DNA of 35,956 bases, taken from assembly GCA_027065775.1 (NCBI GenBank), contig JAMONN010000155.1, positions 1 to 35,956 on the forward strand, read 5' to 3'. The notes beneath the pieces were generated by a model. The model saw only the letters and a list, made by a program, of their open reading frames with translations, did not search any database and was not told the origin of the DNA. The DNA comes from Flavobacteriaceae bacterium (GTDB lineage Bacteria > Bacteroidota > Bacteroidia > Flavobacteriales > Flavobacteriaceae). The stretch's first letter is position 1; each line of letters begins with the position of its first letter. Below are positions 17,525 to 26,416 of the stretch, one piece after another. A program made the translations under genes and the position numbers.

Positions 17525-18679
17525 TTAATAACCCAAAGTAATTAACACTTCTTTAGAGGTCTTATTATTCTTTCTTTTATAGAATGTTAAAGCCAGGTCT
17601 GTTCTATTTGTAAAAACGCCATCTATTCTATTACTATACCTTATAAATTGCTGGTTGGTATCAAAAGAATATGGATGAATTAATAAGTCAAATTTATGAA
17701 TCATTTCCGCCATCCAATTAGCAGTTAATTCTTCATAATTATTTGGTTCGCCTGCAATACTAGTTCCGATGACATGTACATTATTTGCAATAGCAAAATC
17801 TATTGCTTTTGTATAAGTTTCTTTTATATTGCCTTTCATATCTGGTCGCCATAATAAAAAGCATTTAGGAATGTTAGGTAAATATTTTTCTAAATTTAAA
17901 ATGCTTTTAGGCGAAAAAGATTGTAAAATAAGACGTGCTTTTGTATTGGCAATTCCGATTTTGTTTTCTTGAGTTTGTATTTCTTTTGGGTTATTATTAA
18001 TGTTCCAACCTAATTCGGTTAATTCGTCTTTTAAATATTTTTCGATATTTGATTTTGGATGTTTCGTTTCTACATAAATGCCAGGTCTATTACCATTGTC
18101 GTTTGGATCGATTTCATATTGGTATTTGCCATTCCAATTACCATTAATTATAATTTTTATAGGATTTCCATTTTTTCGTTGTATTCTATTTCCTTCAGCA
18201 ATCATAATTACATCTTGTAAAGTAAGAATTTTAAGGTTTTTAAATTTTTTATTTGCTTGATTTGGGTTTATTATATTAAACCAAGAACCTGCATCTAATT
18301 GTCTTAATTCTAGCAAAGTAAAAGCATTAATGGAAGCATTAATTCTATCAGGAAATATTTCTTTTATATTTGTAGTTCGTTTTAAATCGTCATCATGAAA
18401 AGCAACTAGTTCATTATCTTTAGTTAATTGAATATCTAACTCTAAGTAATCTGCACCGATATTTCTTGCCCAAAGATATGCGGGTTCAGTTTCTTCTGGT
18501 GTCCAATAAGTACTGCCTCTATGGGCGATTATGATATCTTTTTTTATATAATTTTGTACTTTTTTTGTGCTTTCGCTTATTTTTTTAATTTCTTGCATTT
18601 GTGTTTTTTCTTTCACCTCTTTTTTACAAGCTGTTAGTGTTAAAATAAGTATTAAAATAATATAGTTGATTGCCTTCAT
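17525..18679 (-). CDS. glpQ: Glycerophosphodiester phosphodiesterase lipoprotein
   Basis: GlpQ cleaves glycerophosphodiesters from phospholipid breakdown into glycerol-3-phosphate and an alcohol outside the cytoplasm. From ATG 18679 the product has 384 residues with a lipoprotein signal (ILILILTLTACKK). The catalytic core shows AHRGSTYWTPEETEPA, GADYLELDIQLTKD and LVAFHDDDLKRTTN, the paired His and acidic metal ligands of the GDPD TIM barrel, and later YVETKHP. An alternative ATG at 18689-18691 overlaps the upstream stop by 11 bases; the start at 18679 follows that stop directly and gives a normal signal peptide. It is the last gene of the glpD-glpT-glpQ cluster, so its product is imported by the neighbour. 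Confidence 0.93.
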   Translation of the reverse strand: MKAINYIILILILTLTACKKEVKEKTQMQEIKKISESTKKVQNYIKKDIIIAHRGSTYWTPEETEPAYLWARNIGADYLELDIQLTKDNELVAFHDDDLKRTTNIKEIFPDRINASINAFTLLELRQLDAGSWFNIINPNQANKKFKNLKILTLQDVIMIAEGNRIQRKNGNPIKIIINGNWNGKYQYEIDPNDNGNRPGIYVETKHPKSNIEKYLKDELTELGWNINNNPKEIQTQENKIGIANTKARLILQSFSPKSILNLEKYLPNIPKCFLLWRPDMKGNIKETYTKAIDFAIANNVHVIGTSIAGEPNNYEELTANWMAEMIHKFDLLIHPYSFDTNQQFIRYSNRIDGVFTNRTDLALTFYKRKNNKTSKEVLITLGY

Positions 18680-18680
18680 T

Positions 18681-20042
18681 TTAAATTTCATTTTTGTTTA
18701 ATTCTTTTAATCGATGGTTTTTGTTTTCAATAACCCAAGTGTAACCAATAATAATAATCGCCAAAATACAAGCTGCTACGAGTAACTGAAAACTACTATC
18801 CCAACCATAATTATCTACTAAATAACCGATAACAATATTTGCGGTTAATGCACCGCCAAGATAACCAAATAAACCTGTAAACCCAGCAGCAGTTCCTGCA
18901 GCGTTTTTAGGTACTAAATCTAAAGCTTGTACTCCAATAAGCATTACAGGACCATAAATTAAAAAACCGATAGAAATTAATGCAATATTATCAATTATCG
19001 GATTTCCTGCAGGGTTTTTCCAATAAATAACAACTGCTATTAAAACTAAAGTCATATAAATTATACTTACTGGGGCACGTTTACCTTTAAACCATTTATC
19101 ACTTACAATTCCAGCAATAATTGTTCCTGGAATTCCGGCCCATTCGTATAAAAAATAAGCCCAGCCAGTTTCTTTTAAAGAGAAATTTTTAACTTCTTTT
19201 AAATAGGTTGGCGCCCAATCTAAAACACCATATCTAACCAAATAAACAAAAATATTTGCAATGGCAATAAACCATAATAACTTATTTTTAAATACATATT
19301 TAATAAAAATTTCTTTTGCTGATATTGCTAGATTTTGATCTACCTCTTTAAATGTTTCTGGATAATCGTTTCTATAATCTTCAATAGAAGGTAGGCCAAT
19401 AGCTTGTGGTCTATCTCTAAGTGTTAAATAAATAATTAAAGCAATAAATATGGCAATAATACCTGGTAAATAAAGTTTTGCATGCCAATCATTAAAATAA
19501 GCAACTCCAAAAATGGCTAATGGACCAATTAAACCACCACCAATATTATGAGCAGTATTCCAAAAGGCCATTTTAGTACCTCTTTCTTTTATCGAAAACC
19601 ATTGCACCATTATTCTTCCACTTGGTGGCCAACCCATACCTTGAAACCATCCGTTAAGTAATAGTAAAATAAACATGATGGTTACTGATGATGTGGCAAA
19701 AGGGAAAAATCCCATAGTAATCATAATAAGTCCAGACATCAACAAACCTATTGGCATAAACTTTCTTGCATCACTTCTGTCTGAAACATTACCCATTAAA
19801 AACTTACTTAAGCCATAGGCAATTGCGACTCCTGATAAAGCAAAACCTAGTTCTAACTTAGTATAACCTTGTTCTATTAAATCAGGCATTGCTAATGTAA
19901 AATTTTTACGAACTAAATAATAACCAGCATAACCAATAAAAATACCAAAAAAAACTTGCCAACGCATTTTTTTATAAATCGTATCTATTTTCTCTTTTGG
20001 TAAAGTTTCTTTTTTTGGTGGTACTTTTAAAAATTTAAACAT
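18681..20042 (-). CDS. glpT: Glycerol-3-phosphate transporter (MFS)
   Basis: The 453-residue product is a 12-helix major facilitator with organophosphate:phosphate antiporter features: GYAGYYLVRKNFTLAMPDL in the first helix region, GNVSDRSDARKFMPIG between helices 2 and 3, NGWFQGMGWPPSGRIMVQWF, and WNTAHNIGGGLIGPLA. These regions match GlpT, including the Arg residues that bind phosphate. It would import glycerol-3-phosphate released by the adjacent GlpQ and hand it to GlpD. It starts six bases after glpD. Confidence 0.93.
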   Translation of the reverse strand: MFKFLKVPPKKETLPKEKIDTIYKKMRWQVFFGIFIGYAGYYLVRKNFTLAMPDLIEQGYTKLELGFALSGVAIAYGLSKFLMGNVSDRSDARKFMPIGLLMSGLIMITMGFFPFATSSVTIMFILLLLNGWFQGMGWPPSGRIMVQWFSIKERGTKMAFWNTAHNIGGGLIGPLAIFGVAYFNDWHAKLYLPGIIAIFIALIIYLTLRDRPQAIGLPSIEDYRNDYPETFKEVDQNLAISAKEIFIKYVFKNKLLWFIAIANIFVYLVRYGVLDWAPTYLKEVKNFSLKETGWAYFLYEWAGIPGTIIAGIVSDKWFKGKRAPVSIIYMTLVLIAVVIYWKNPAGNPIIDNIALISIGFLIYGPVMLIGVQALDLVPKNAAGTAAGFTGLFGYLGGALTANIVIGYLVDNYGWDSSFQLLVAACILAIIIIGYTWVIENKNHRLKELNKNEI

Positions 20043-20048
20043 ATTTTT

Positions 20049-21611
20049 TTAATTTAATAAATATCCTTTGGCAAGTTCATTAAATTTTTTGACTTGTTCT
20101 ATTTCCCATTTTTTATCGCGACCTAATTCATTTGCCATAATTTCAGCAACTATTGGTGCCATTTTTATACTTTCTTTAGCGTCTAAAAGTAATGCTCTTG
20201 TTCTGCGTGATAAAAAATCTTCTACATTTCTTGCATATTCACTTTTTACTGCCCAAACAACTTGTGCTTTGTTGATTTTTAAGTCTTCGCTAATCCATTT
20301 TTTTAAATTTGGATTATTTTTAATGAGTTTTTCAATTTCTTGTATATCCGAACCATAAAAATATAACGGATTATTAAAATCTACATTTTCTTTATAACCG
20401 TGAATATGTAATTCCTCAGAAACACTTTTTCTTTCTGTAAGATTAAAAAGTATTGCTAATTTATCTATGGCATCTTCACCCATTTCTCTATAGGTTGTCC
20501 ATTTTCCACCAATTATAGAAACCAAACCAGATTTGGAAGTGATTATTTTATGTCTTCTTGAAATTTCTTTTGTTTTCCCGTTAGCATTTTCTTTTGGTGC
20601 TGCTAATGGTCTTAAACCTGCAAATACACTTTTTACATCTGCTCGTGTTGGTTTGATTTCTAGATATCTACCAGCGGTTTCTAAAATAAAATCGACTTCT
20701 TCATTGGTTACTTTTGGTTCTATTACTGGTTCATCTTTTGCAACATCGGTTGTACCTAAAATTACTTTATTATGCCAAGGTACTGCAAATAAAACACGAC
20801 CATCTCGTGTTTTAGGAATCATTAACGCATAATCGGATTGTAAAAATTTACGATCTATTATTATATGTACACCTTGACTTGGTTTAATTACATTTTTTGC
20901 ATTCGGATTATCTTTTTGAATAATTTCATCTACAAAAACACCTGTTGCATTTAAAACTGCTTTGGCTTTTATTTCAAAAACAATTCCTGTTTCGTCATCT
21001 TTTGCAACAACTCCTTTTATTTTATTATTCTCTTTAAGAAAGGATGTTACTTTCATATAATTTAATGCAGTTCCATTATTTTCTATTATGGTTTGCACTA
21101 AATTAATCCCTAATCTAGAATCGTCAAATTGGCCGTCGTGATATAAAATACTTCCTCTTAAATTTAACTTTTTAAGAGTCGGTATTTTTTCTAGTGTTTT
21201 TTCTTTGGAATATGGTCTAGAAGTCCCAAATCTTGATCTACCTGAAAGTAAATCATAAATTGTTAAACCAAAAGTGTAAAAAGGTTTGTACCACCATTTA
21301 TAAGATGGAATTAAAAAAGGTTTATTGGTTACTAAATGAGGTGCGTTTTTTAGTAACAAACCTCTTTCTTTTAAAGCTTCTAATACTAAAGAAATATTTC
21401 CTTGAGCCAAATAACGAACACCACCATGTACTAATTTTGTACTTCGACTAGAAGTACCAATAGTGTAATCGTATTGTTCTAATAATAACGTTTTATAACC
21501 TCTTGTTGTTGCTTCTACAGCAGCACCTAAACCAGTTGCGCCTCCACCAATAATAATAATATCCCAAACATCGGTTGACTTAACTTGATGGATAAGTTCA
21601 CTTCTTTTCAT
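20049..21611 (-). CDS. glpD: Glycerol-3-phosphate dehydrogenase (FAD)
   Basis: GlpD oxidises glycerol-3-phosphate to dihydroxyacetone phosphate and passes electrons to quinone at the inner membrane. The 520-residue product has the N-terminal FAD fold DIIIIGGGATGLGAAVEA, then TSSRSTKLVHGGVRYLAQG, GILYHDGQFDDSRL-type core segments (LYHDGQFDDSRLGINLV), VLNATGVFVDEI, and GGKWTTYREMGEDA near residue 370; a C-terminal helical DAO_C region follows. It is the first gene of the glp cluster. No glpK or glpF is nearby, so this cluster appears specialised for phosphodiester-derived G3P, not free glycerol. Confidence 0.96.
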   Translation of the reverse strand: MKRSELIHQVKSTDVWDIIIIGGGATGLGAAVEATTRGYKTLLLEQYDYTIGTSSRSTKLVHGGVRYLAQGNISLVLEALKERGLLLKNAPHLVTNKPFLIPSYKWWYKPFYTFGLTIYDLLSGRSRFGTSRPYSKEKTLEKIPTLKKLNLRGSILYHDGQFDDSRLGINLVQTIIENNGTALNYMKVTSFLKENNKIKGVVAKDDETGIVFEIKAKAVLNATGVFVDEIIQKDNPNAKNVIKPSQGVHIIIDRKFLQSDYALMIPKTRDGRVLFAVPWHNKVILGTTDVAKDEPVIEPKVTNEEVDFILETAGRYLEIKPTRADVKSVFAGLRPLAAPKENANGKTKEISRRHKIITSKSGLVSIIGGKWTTYREMGEDAIDKLAILFNLTERKSVSEELHIHGYKENVDFNNPLYFYGSDIQEIEKLIKNNPNLKKWISEDLKINKAQVVWAVKSEYARNVEDFLSRRTRALLLDAKESIKMAPIVAEIMANELGRDKKWEIEQVKKFNELAKGYLLN

Positions 21612-21683
21612 TTTGAGAATTACTTTTATTTTTTATTCGTGAGACTCTAAAAAAATTATTTCAATTTTTTAGTTAGTCGAACT

Positions 21684-21770
21684 AATCCCGCTTTTTTTAG
21701 CGGGATATTGGTTTGATACCTCGACCCTTGGGTCGATTCTATTTATTGGGTTCAGGACTTGCCCTGAGGT
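21684..21770. repeat. Cluster of three short hairpins
   Basis: Three GC-rich hairpins follow one another in the 173-base gap: TCCCGCT/AGCGGGA (21686-21705), TCGACCC/GGGTCGA (21721-21736) and TCAGG/CCTGA (21752-21767). They lie downstream of chaN-like (which is read leftward) and upstream of glpD. They may terminate chaN transcription or be a composite dispersed repeat; they are clearly richer in G and C than the flanks. Confidence 0.5.
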
Positions 21771-21784
21771 TAATACCTTTTTTA

Positions 21785-22639
21785 TTAATATGTTTTAGTC
21801 ATATCTTCAGGAACAACAATAATAAAATGGGCTAAACCTTTTTCGTTTTCTCCTAATTTTTTAAGTTGTTCTTGCTCTACAGTTGAAATTGTGACAATAT
21901 TTAAATTCGCATTATATTTCTTTAAATACCAACCAATTGCTTCGAAATTATCGGAATGATAAGAACCATTATAATGTACAAATAATTTATTTTTTTCTAA
22001 GTTTTTAAAAATAAAATAACCCATTGTTGCGTCTTTAATTGCTTGTGCTTTTGGCATATTATCACCGCCATGTCCGCCCATCATTTCTATCATTTTTACA
22101 TAACCAGGTAAATCTTTGTCGTATTTAATTGGTAATGGTGCAATGAATGATTTTTCTAAATCTGATAATTCATCCAAACCTTCAAATCCTTTTTTAAAGA
22201 CAATTTTAGCGTTTCGTCTAGGTACATTTGTAGCGATAAATTTAGTATTGCTATCTTTTGCAAAGTCTACTAAAGGTTTATAATCTGTTTTATAATTTGG
22301 CCACAATCTTGCTAAAGTATCTAATGCTTTTTTATCTATTTTACTAGATAAGTAATCGTTTAAAACTTGTTGATTGTCGGCTTCAAACATTTCCGCGCCA
22401 AGCGTTAATTTTCTTTGTTTCGAAACATCTTTTGTTAATTGTAATTGCAACCAATGTATGATGGAATTGTTATGATGTTCACCAAATAAAACAACATCTG
22501 CTTTACTTACTTTTTTCAACATTTTTTTATATGAAGCTTTTTTACCTTTAGATGTAAATATTTTATAAGGTTGCCCGTTTTGTGCTATTAATAAAGTCGA
22601 AAGACTAAAAAATACGATAGATAATACTATTTTTTTCAT
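21785..22639 (-). CDS. ChaN/TIKI-like haem-binding family protein
   Basis: The 284-residue product starts with a signal peptide (MKKIVLSIVFFSLSTLLIAQ) and contains VVLFGEHHNNSIIHWLQ, LTLGAEMFEADNQQVLNDYL, FIATNVPRRNAKIV and VHYNGSYHSDNFEAIGWYL. These match the ChaN family, whose ChaN member of Campylobacter binds haem and which belongs to the EreA/TIKI-type superfamily with conserved GEHH and His residues. It has no lipobox, so it is probably periplasmic. Substrate unknown; iron or haem handling is possible. It is divergent to pepP with 76 bases between. Confidence 0.8.
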   Translation of the reverse strand: MKKIVLSIVFFSLSTLLIAQNGQPYKIFTSKGKKASYKKMLKKVSKADVVLFGEHHNNSIIHWLQLQLTKDVSKQRKLTLGAEMFEADNQQVLNDYLSSKIDKKALDTLARLWPNYKTDYKPLVDFAKDSNTKFIATNVPRRNAKIVFKKGFEGLDELSDLEKSFIAPLPIKYDKDLPGYVKMIEMMGGHGGDNMPKAQAIKDATMGYFIFKNLEKNKLFVHYNGSYHSDNFEAIGWYLKKYNANLNIVTISTVEQEQLKKLGENEKGLAHFIIVVPEDMTKTY

Positions 22640-22659
22640 TTTAATGGAATTGTTTCCTG

Positions 22660-22667
22660 CAAATGTA
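22660..22667 (-). promoter_or_regulatory. Candidate -7 element for the ChaN-like gene
   Basis: The minus strand reads TACATTTG, 20 bases upstream of the start codon. No clear -33 TTG is seen at the usual distance. Confidence 0.4.
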
Positions 22668-22715
22668 TAACTTTGTTACTTAAATAACAGATTTTATATT
22701 TTAATCTTATTACTC

Positions 22716-24005
22716 ATGAAATACTTACCAATAGATAACAAATTATTCATAAAAAACAGAAAGAAATTTATCGCTAAAATGGAAAAAGGCGCGATGGCAA
22801 TTTTTAATTCTAATGATATTTATCCTGTGAGTGCAGATAGTACTTTGCCTTTTGCACAACATCGTGATATTTTTTACTTATCTGGTGTAGATCAAGAAGA
22901 GAGTGTTTTGATTATTTTTCCTGACGCAACTAAAAAAGAATACAAAGAAATATTATTTCTAAAAGAAACCAATGAGCATATTGCTGTTTGGGAAGGCGAA
23001 AAACTAGATGAAGAATCGGCTTTTACAACTTCCGGTATAAAAACAGTTTATTGGTTACAAGATTTAGAAAAAGTATTGTTTGAATTAATGACCATGGCAT
23101 CTGCTGTGTACATTAATACTAATGAACATTATAGAGCAAATGTAGAAACACAAACTCGTGAAGCGCGTTTTATAAAAGCATTACAAAAAAAATATCCTGC
23201 ACATACTTATTTAAGAAGTCAACCAATTTTACAACGTTTGCGTTCTGTTAAAGAAAAAGAAGAGATTGCTTTAATTCAACAAGCATGTGATATTACAGAA
23301 AAAGGTCTTAGAAGAGTTCTTAAATTTGTAAAACCAAACGTAGCAGAATACGAAATTGAAGCAGAATATATTCATGAATTTACCATTAATAGAGCAACGG
23401 GTTTTGCTTACACACCAATTGTAGCAAGTGGTTATAACGCATGTGTATTACATTATATTGAAAATAATCAAGTTTGTAAAGATGGCGATATTATTTTGAT
23501 GGATGTTGGTGCAAGTTATGCCAATTACGCAAGTGATATGTCTAGAAGTATTCCAGTTTCTGGTAAATTTACAGAAAGACAAAAAGATGTTTATAATGCT
23601 GTTTTAAGAGTAAAAACTGCCGCAGCAAAATTATTAGTTCCAGGTACAATTTGGGCAGATTATCATATTGAGGTTGGGAAATTAATGACTAAAGAATTAA
23701 TTAATTTAGGATTAATAACCAGTGAAGATGTTAAAAATGAAGATCCAAAATGGCCTGCATATAAAGAATATTTTATGCATGGCACTTCGCATCATATGGG
23801 ATTAGATACGCATGATTATGGAATCTTAACCGAACCAATGCAAGCAGGAATGGTTTTTACCGTAGAACCAGGAATATATATACCAGAAGAAAATTTAGGT
23901 ATTAGAATTGAAGACGATTATGTGATTCAAGAAAAAGGAGAACCGTTTAATTTAATGGCGAATATCCCGATTACTGTGGATGAGATTGAAGGATTGATGA
24001 AATAA
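22716..24005 (+). CDS. pepP: Xaa-Pro aminopeptidase (M24B)
   Basis: The enzyme removes the N-terminal residue from peptides with proline in second position. The 429-residue cytosolic protein has an N-terminal creatinase-like domain (AQHRDIFYLSGVDQEESVL) and a C-terminal pita-bread fold. The dinuclear metal ligands are visible: the two Asp of LMDVGASYANYASDMSRS, His in HGTSHHMGLDTHDYG, Glu in TVEPGIYI and Glu in GIRIEDDYVI. GYNACVLHYIENN supplies the substrate-side His. ATG 22716 gives the normal MKYLPIDNKLFIKNRKKF start. It may be co-transcribed with the two genes to its right. Confidence 0.95.
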   Translation: MKYLPIDNKLFIKNRKKFIAKMEKGAMAIFNSNDIYPVSADSTLPFAQHRDIFYLSGVDQEESVLIIFPDATKKEYKEILFLKETNEHIAVWEGEKLDEESAFTTSGIKTVYWLQDLEKVLFELMTMASAVYINTNEHYRANVETQTREARFIKALQKKYPAHTYLRSQPILQRLRSVKEKEEIALIQQACDITEKGLRRVLKFVKPNVAEYEIEAEYIHEFTINRATGFAYTPIVASGYNACVLHYIENNQVCKDGDIILMDVGASYANYASDMSRSIPVSGKFTERQKDVYNAVLRVKTAAAKLLVPGTIWADYHIEVGKLMTKELINLGLITSEDVKNEDPKWPAYKEYFMHGTSHHMGLDTHDYGILTEPMQAGMVFTVEPGIYIPEENLGIRIEDDYVIQEKGEPFNLMANIPITVDEIEGLMK

Positions 24006-24008
24006 TTG

Positions 24009-24080
24009 ACACGGATTTCACAGATTTTCACAGATTTTTTCTTTGCGAACTTTGCGAAAAATCTTTGCGCCTTTGCGAGA
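24009..24080. repeat. Dispersed repeat: CACGGATTTCACAG unit plus CTTTGCG block
   Basis: A 14-base unit with echoing CACAGATTTTCACAGATT is followed by CTTTGCGAACTTTGCG and CTTTGCGCCTTTGCGAG. The second part resembles the block at 5041-5090. It is open in the frame of the following gene, so the ORF can be falsely extended to 24043. Confidence 0.6.
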
Positions 24081-24093
24081 AAAACATAAACAA

Positions 24094-24876
24094 TTGCAAG
24101 AAAAAACAATCATTTACAAAAACATAAACATTTCCTATACCGATTCTGGTAAAGGAAATGTTATTGTATTACTACATGGTTTTTTAGAAAATCAATCTAT
24201 GTGGCAAGATATTATTTCTGTATTAACTAAAAAAAACAGAGTAATAACCATCGATTTATTAGGTCACGGAAAAACAGAAAATTTAAGTTATGTGCATTCC
24301 ATGTCTGACCAAGCAAAAATGATAAAATCGGTTTTAGATTCCTTACGGTTAAGACGTTATTATTTAATTGGTCACAGTTTAGGTGGTTATATTTCCTTAG
24401 CATTTACAGAACTATACCCTAAAAATACAAAGGGAATTTGTTTAATGAATTCTACTGCAAAACCAGATGCATCAGAACGAAAACAAAATAGAGATAGAGC
24501 AATTGCAATGGTTAAAAGAAATAAGGATACTTTTATTAAAATGGCAATTCCGAATTTATTTACACAAGAAAGCAGAATTAATTTTAAAAAGGAAATCGAT
24601 GTCATTAAAACGGACGCATTAAAAACTTCAATTCAAGGAGTAATTGCTTCGCTGGAAGGAATGAAAAATAGAAAAGATAGAACCTTTATTTTACAAAATA
24701 TAGAATTTAAAAAAATGCTAATTATTGGCAAGAAAGATCCATTATTGAATCGAGATGAGTTAATAAATCAAGTTAAAAACACCAATACAGAAATTGTAGA
24801 ATTTTCAACCGGACATATGAGTCACATAGAAAACAAAAAAGAATTAATTACCACATTATTAAATTTTGTTAAATAA
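24094..24876 (+). CDS. Alpha/beta hydrolase
   Basis: The product (261 residues from TTG 24094) is a cytosolic alpha/beta-hydrolase. VIVLLHGFLENQSMW gives the oxyanion loop, LIGHSLGGYISLA the nucleophile elbow (Ser in GHSLGG), IGKKDPLL the acid region, and TGHMSHIEN the catalytic His. Substrate unknown. The frame continues upstream to 24043, but that part is made of the CTTTGCG repeat; homology begins about NISYTDSGKGN, so TTG 24094 is a reasonable start though not proven. It overlaps the DUF3820 gene by one base. Confidence 0.85.
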   Translation: MQEKTIIYKNINISYTDSGKGNVIVLLHGFLENQSMWQDIISVLTKKNRVITIDLLGHGKTENLSYVHSMSDQAKMIKSVLDSLRLRRYYLIGHSLGGYISLAFTELYPKNTKGICLMNSTAKPDASERKQNRDRAIAMVKRNKDTFIKMAIPNLFTQESRINFKKEIDVIKTDALKTSIQGVIASLEGMKNRKDRTFILQNIEFKKMLIIGKKDPLLNRDELINQVKNTNTEIVEFSTGHMSHIENKKELITTLLNFVK

Positions 24877-25100
24877 TGGATGATAAATTAAATAGAGAAT
24901 ATCTCGTAAAATTAGCAAATACCAAAATGCCTTACGGTAAATATAAAGGTTATGATTTAATAGATTTGCCCGAACATTATATTGTTTGGTATCATGACAA
25001 AGGTTTTCCGAAAGGTAAAATAGGAGAGATGCTAGGTTTGGTTTACGAACTTAAACTAAATGGTTTAGAACATTTAATACATAAGATTAAGAAAATGTAG
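24876..25100 (+). CDS. DUF3820 family protein
   Basis: The 74-residue product contains MPYGKYKGYDLIDLPEHYIVWY and HDKGFPKGKIGEMLGLVYELK, the core of DUF3820. A PYGKYKG-type motif also occurs in nuclease-associated proteins, but no biochemical role is known to me. Its ATG overlaps the hydrolase stop (TAATG), so it is translationally coupled. A strong terminator follows. Confidence 0.85.
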   Translation: MDDKLNREYLVKLANTKMPYGKYKGYDLIDLPEHYIVWYHDKGFPKGKIGEMLGLVYELKLNGLEHLIHKIKKM

Positions 25101-25102
25101 AC

Positions 25103-25143
25103 AAAGTAAAGACGTTTTGGCAAAACGTCTTTACTTTTTTTTT
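25103..25143. terminator. Strong bidirectional terminator/palindrome
   Basis: Arms AAAGTAAAGACGTTTTG (25103-25119) and the exact reverse complement (25121-25137) flank one G, followed by a T run of about nine. It separates two convergent operons. The 17-base arms and one-base loop resemble the palindromes at 4991 and 7602. Confidence 0.85.
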
Positions 25144-25156
25144 AGTAGAAACAACC

Positions 25157-26410
25157 TTAGTCTTCTAAGTCTAGAATAGTTAAATAAATTTCTTCAATTT
25201 TTGTTTTAGATGCTTTTGCAATTTTGAATTCTAGATTATCTACGATAATTATTTCGTTTAAATCAGGAATAGATTCCGTATGATTTACTACATAACCACC
25301 AAGTGTTTCATAAGAATCTTCTTTAGGGATATTCAAATTATAAACTTCATTAAGATAATCTATTTCTAATCTAGCCGAAAATAAGAACTCTCTACTATTT
25401 ATTTGTTCTTCTGTATTTTTAATTTGATCATGTTCATCTTCAATTTCGCCAAATAATTCCTCAATAATATCTTCTTTAGTAATTAAACCAGATGTACCGC
25501 TATATTCATCTAATACAATGGCAATACTTTTTCTCTTTCTACTTAAATTATCTAATAAATTTTTTATTAAAATGGTTTCTGGAACAAATTCAACTGGCAA
25601 TAAAACAGAACGAATATTTTTTGGTTTTTTGAATAATTCAAAGGTATTTACATAACCTATAATATCGTCTAGAGAATTTTGAAAAATCAATATTTTTGAA
25701 AGTCCAGATTTAATAAATAATTCTTTTAATTTTTTAATTGGTTCATGTACCTCTATAGCAATTATTTCGGTTCTAGGTACCATTACTTCTCTTGCTTTTA
25801 CATTATGAAATTCTAAAGCATTTTGAAATATTTGAATTTCGGAATCTACATTTTCATCGGTTACTTCTAACTGTTCATTAATAAAATTACCTAACTCTTC
25901 TTTACTAAATTCAGTTTGTTCTATGTCTTTTTTAGTATTAAAAAACACGCGTAAAATAAGATCTGATATCTTACTAATAAATTCTGAAATGAAGTAAAAA
26001 AGGATATAAAAAAAATAAGCAAATACTGCAAAAAACTTTAGGGATTCATTCGCAAATGCTCTAAATATTGCTTTCGGAAGAAACTCTGCGGTTATTAATA
26101 TTACAATAGTAGAAATGAAAGTTTGTATAATTAGTATAAAAAACGAATTGGGAATAAATGGTGCGATAATACGAGTTAATAATTCGCCCATATAAAAACC
26201 ATAAATTACTAATGAAATATTATTACCAACTAACATGGTAGTAATAAATTTAGATCGATTTTTAGTAAGTTTTGTTAAAACAGATGATATAAAAGAACCC
26301 TTGTTTTTTTCGATTTCAACCTGTAATTTATTTGCTGAAATAAAAGCAATTTCCATGCCCGAAAAAAATGCAGATAAAGTTATCGATATGCCAATTATTA
26401 AGAATTCCAT
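25157..26410 (-). CDS. CNNM/CorC family membrane protein (hemolysin family)
   Basis: The 417-residue protein has an N-terminal CNNM (DUF21) membrane domain of about four helices (MEFLIIGISITLSAFFSGMEIAF at the start), a CBS-pair region with AREVMVPRTEIIAI and IAIVLDEYSGTSGLITKEDI, and a C-terminal CorC_HlyC domain (DSYETLGGYVVNH). Related proteins are linked to magnesium/cobalt efflux and, in gliding flavobacteria, GldE; which subgroup this is cannot be settled here. It is the last gene of the coaX-to-CNNM cluster. Confidence 0.9.
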   Translation of the reverse strand: MEFLIIGISITLSAFFSGMEIAFISANKLQVEIEKNKGSFISSVLTKLTKNRSKFITTMLVGNNISLVIYGFYMGELLTRIIAPFIPNSFFILIIQTFISTIVILITAEFLPKAIFRAFANESLKFFAVFAYFFYILFYFISEFISKISDLILRVFFNTKKDIEQTEFSKEELGNFINEQLEVTDENVDSEIQIFQNALEFHNVKAREVMVPRTEIIAIEVHEPIKKLKELFIKSGLSKILIFQNSLDDIIGYVNTFELFKKPKNIRSVLLPVEFVPETILIKNLLDNLSRKRKSIAIVLDEYSGTSGLITKEDIIEELFGEIEDEHDQIKNTEEQINSREFLFSARLEIDYLNEVYNLNIPKEDSYETLGGYVVNHTESIPDLNEIIIVDNLEFKIAKASKTKIEEIYLTILDLED

Positions 26411-26416
26411 TTAGAT

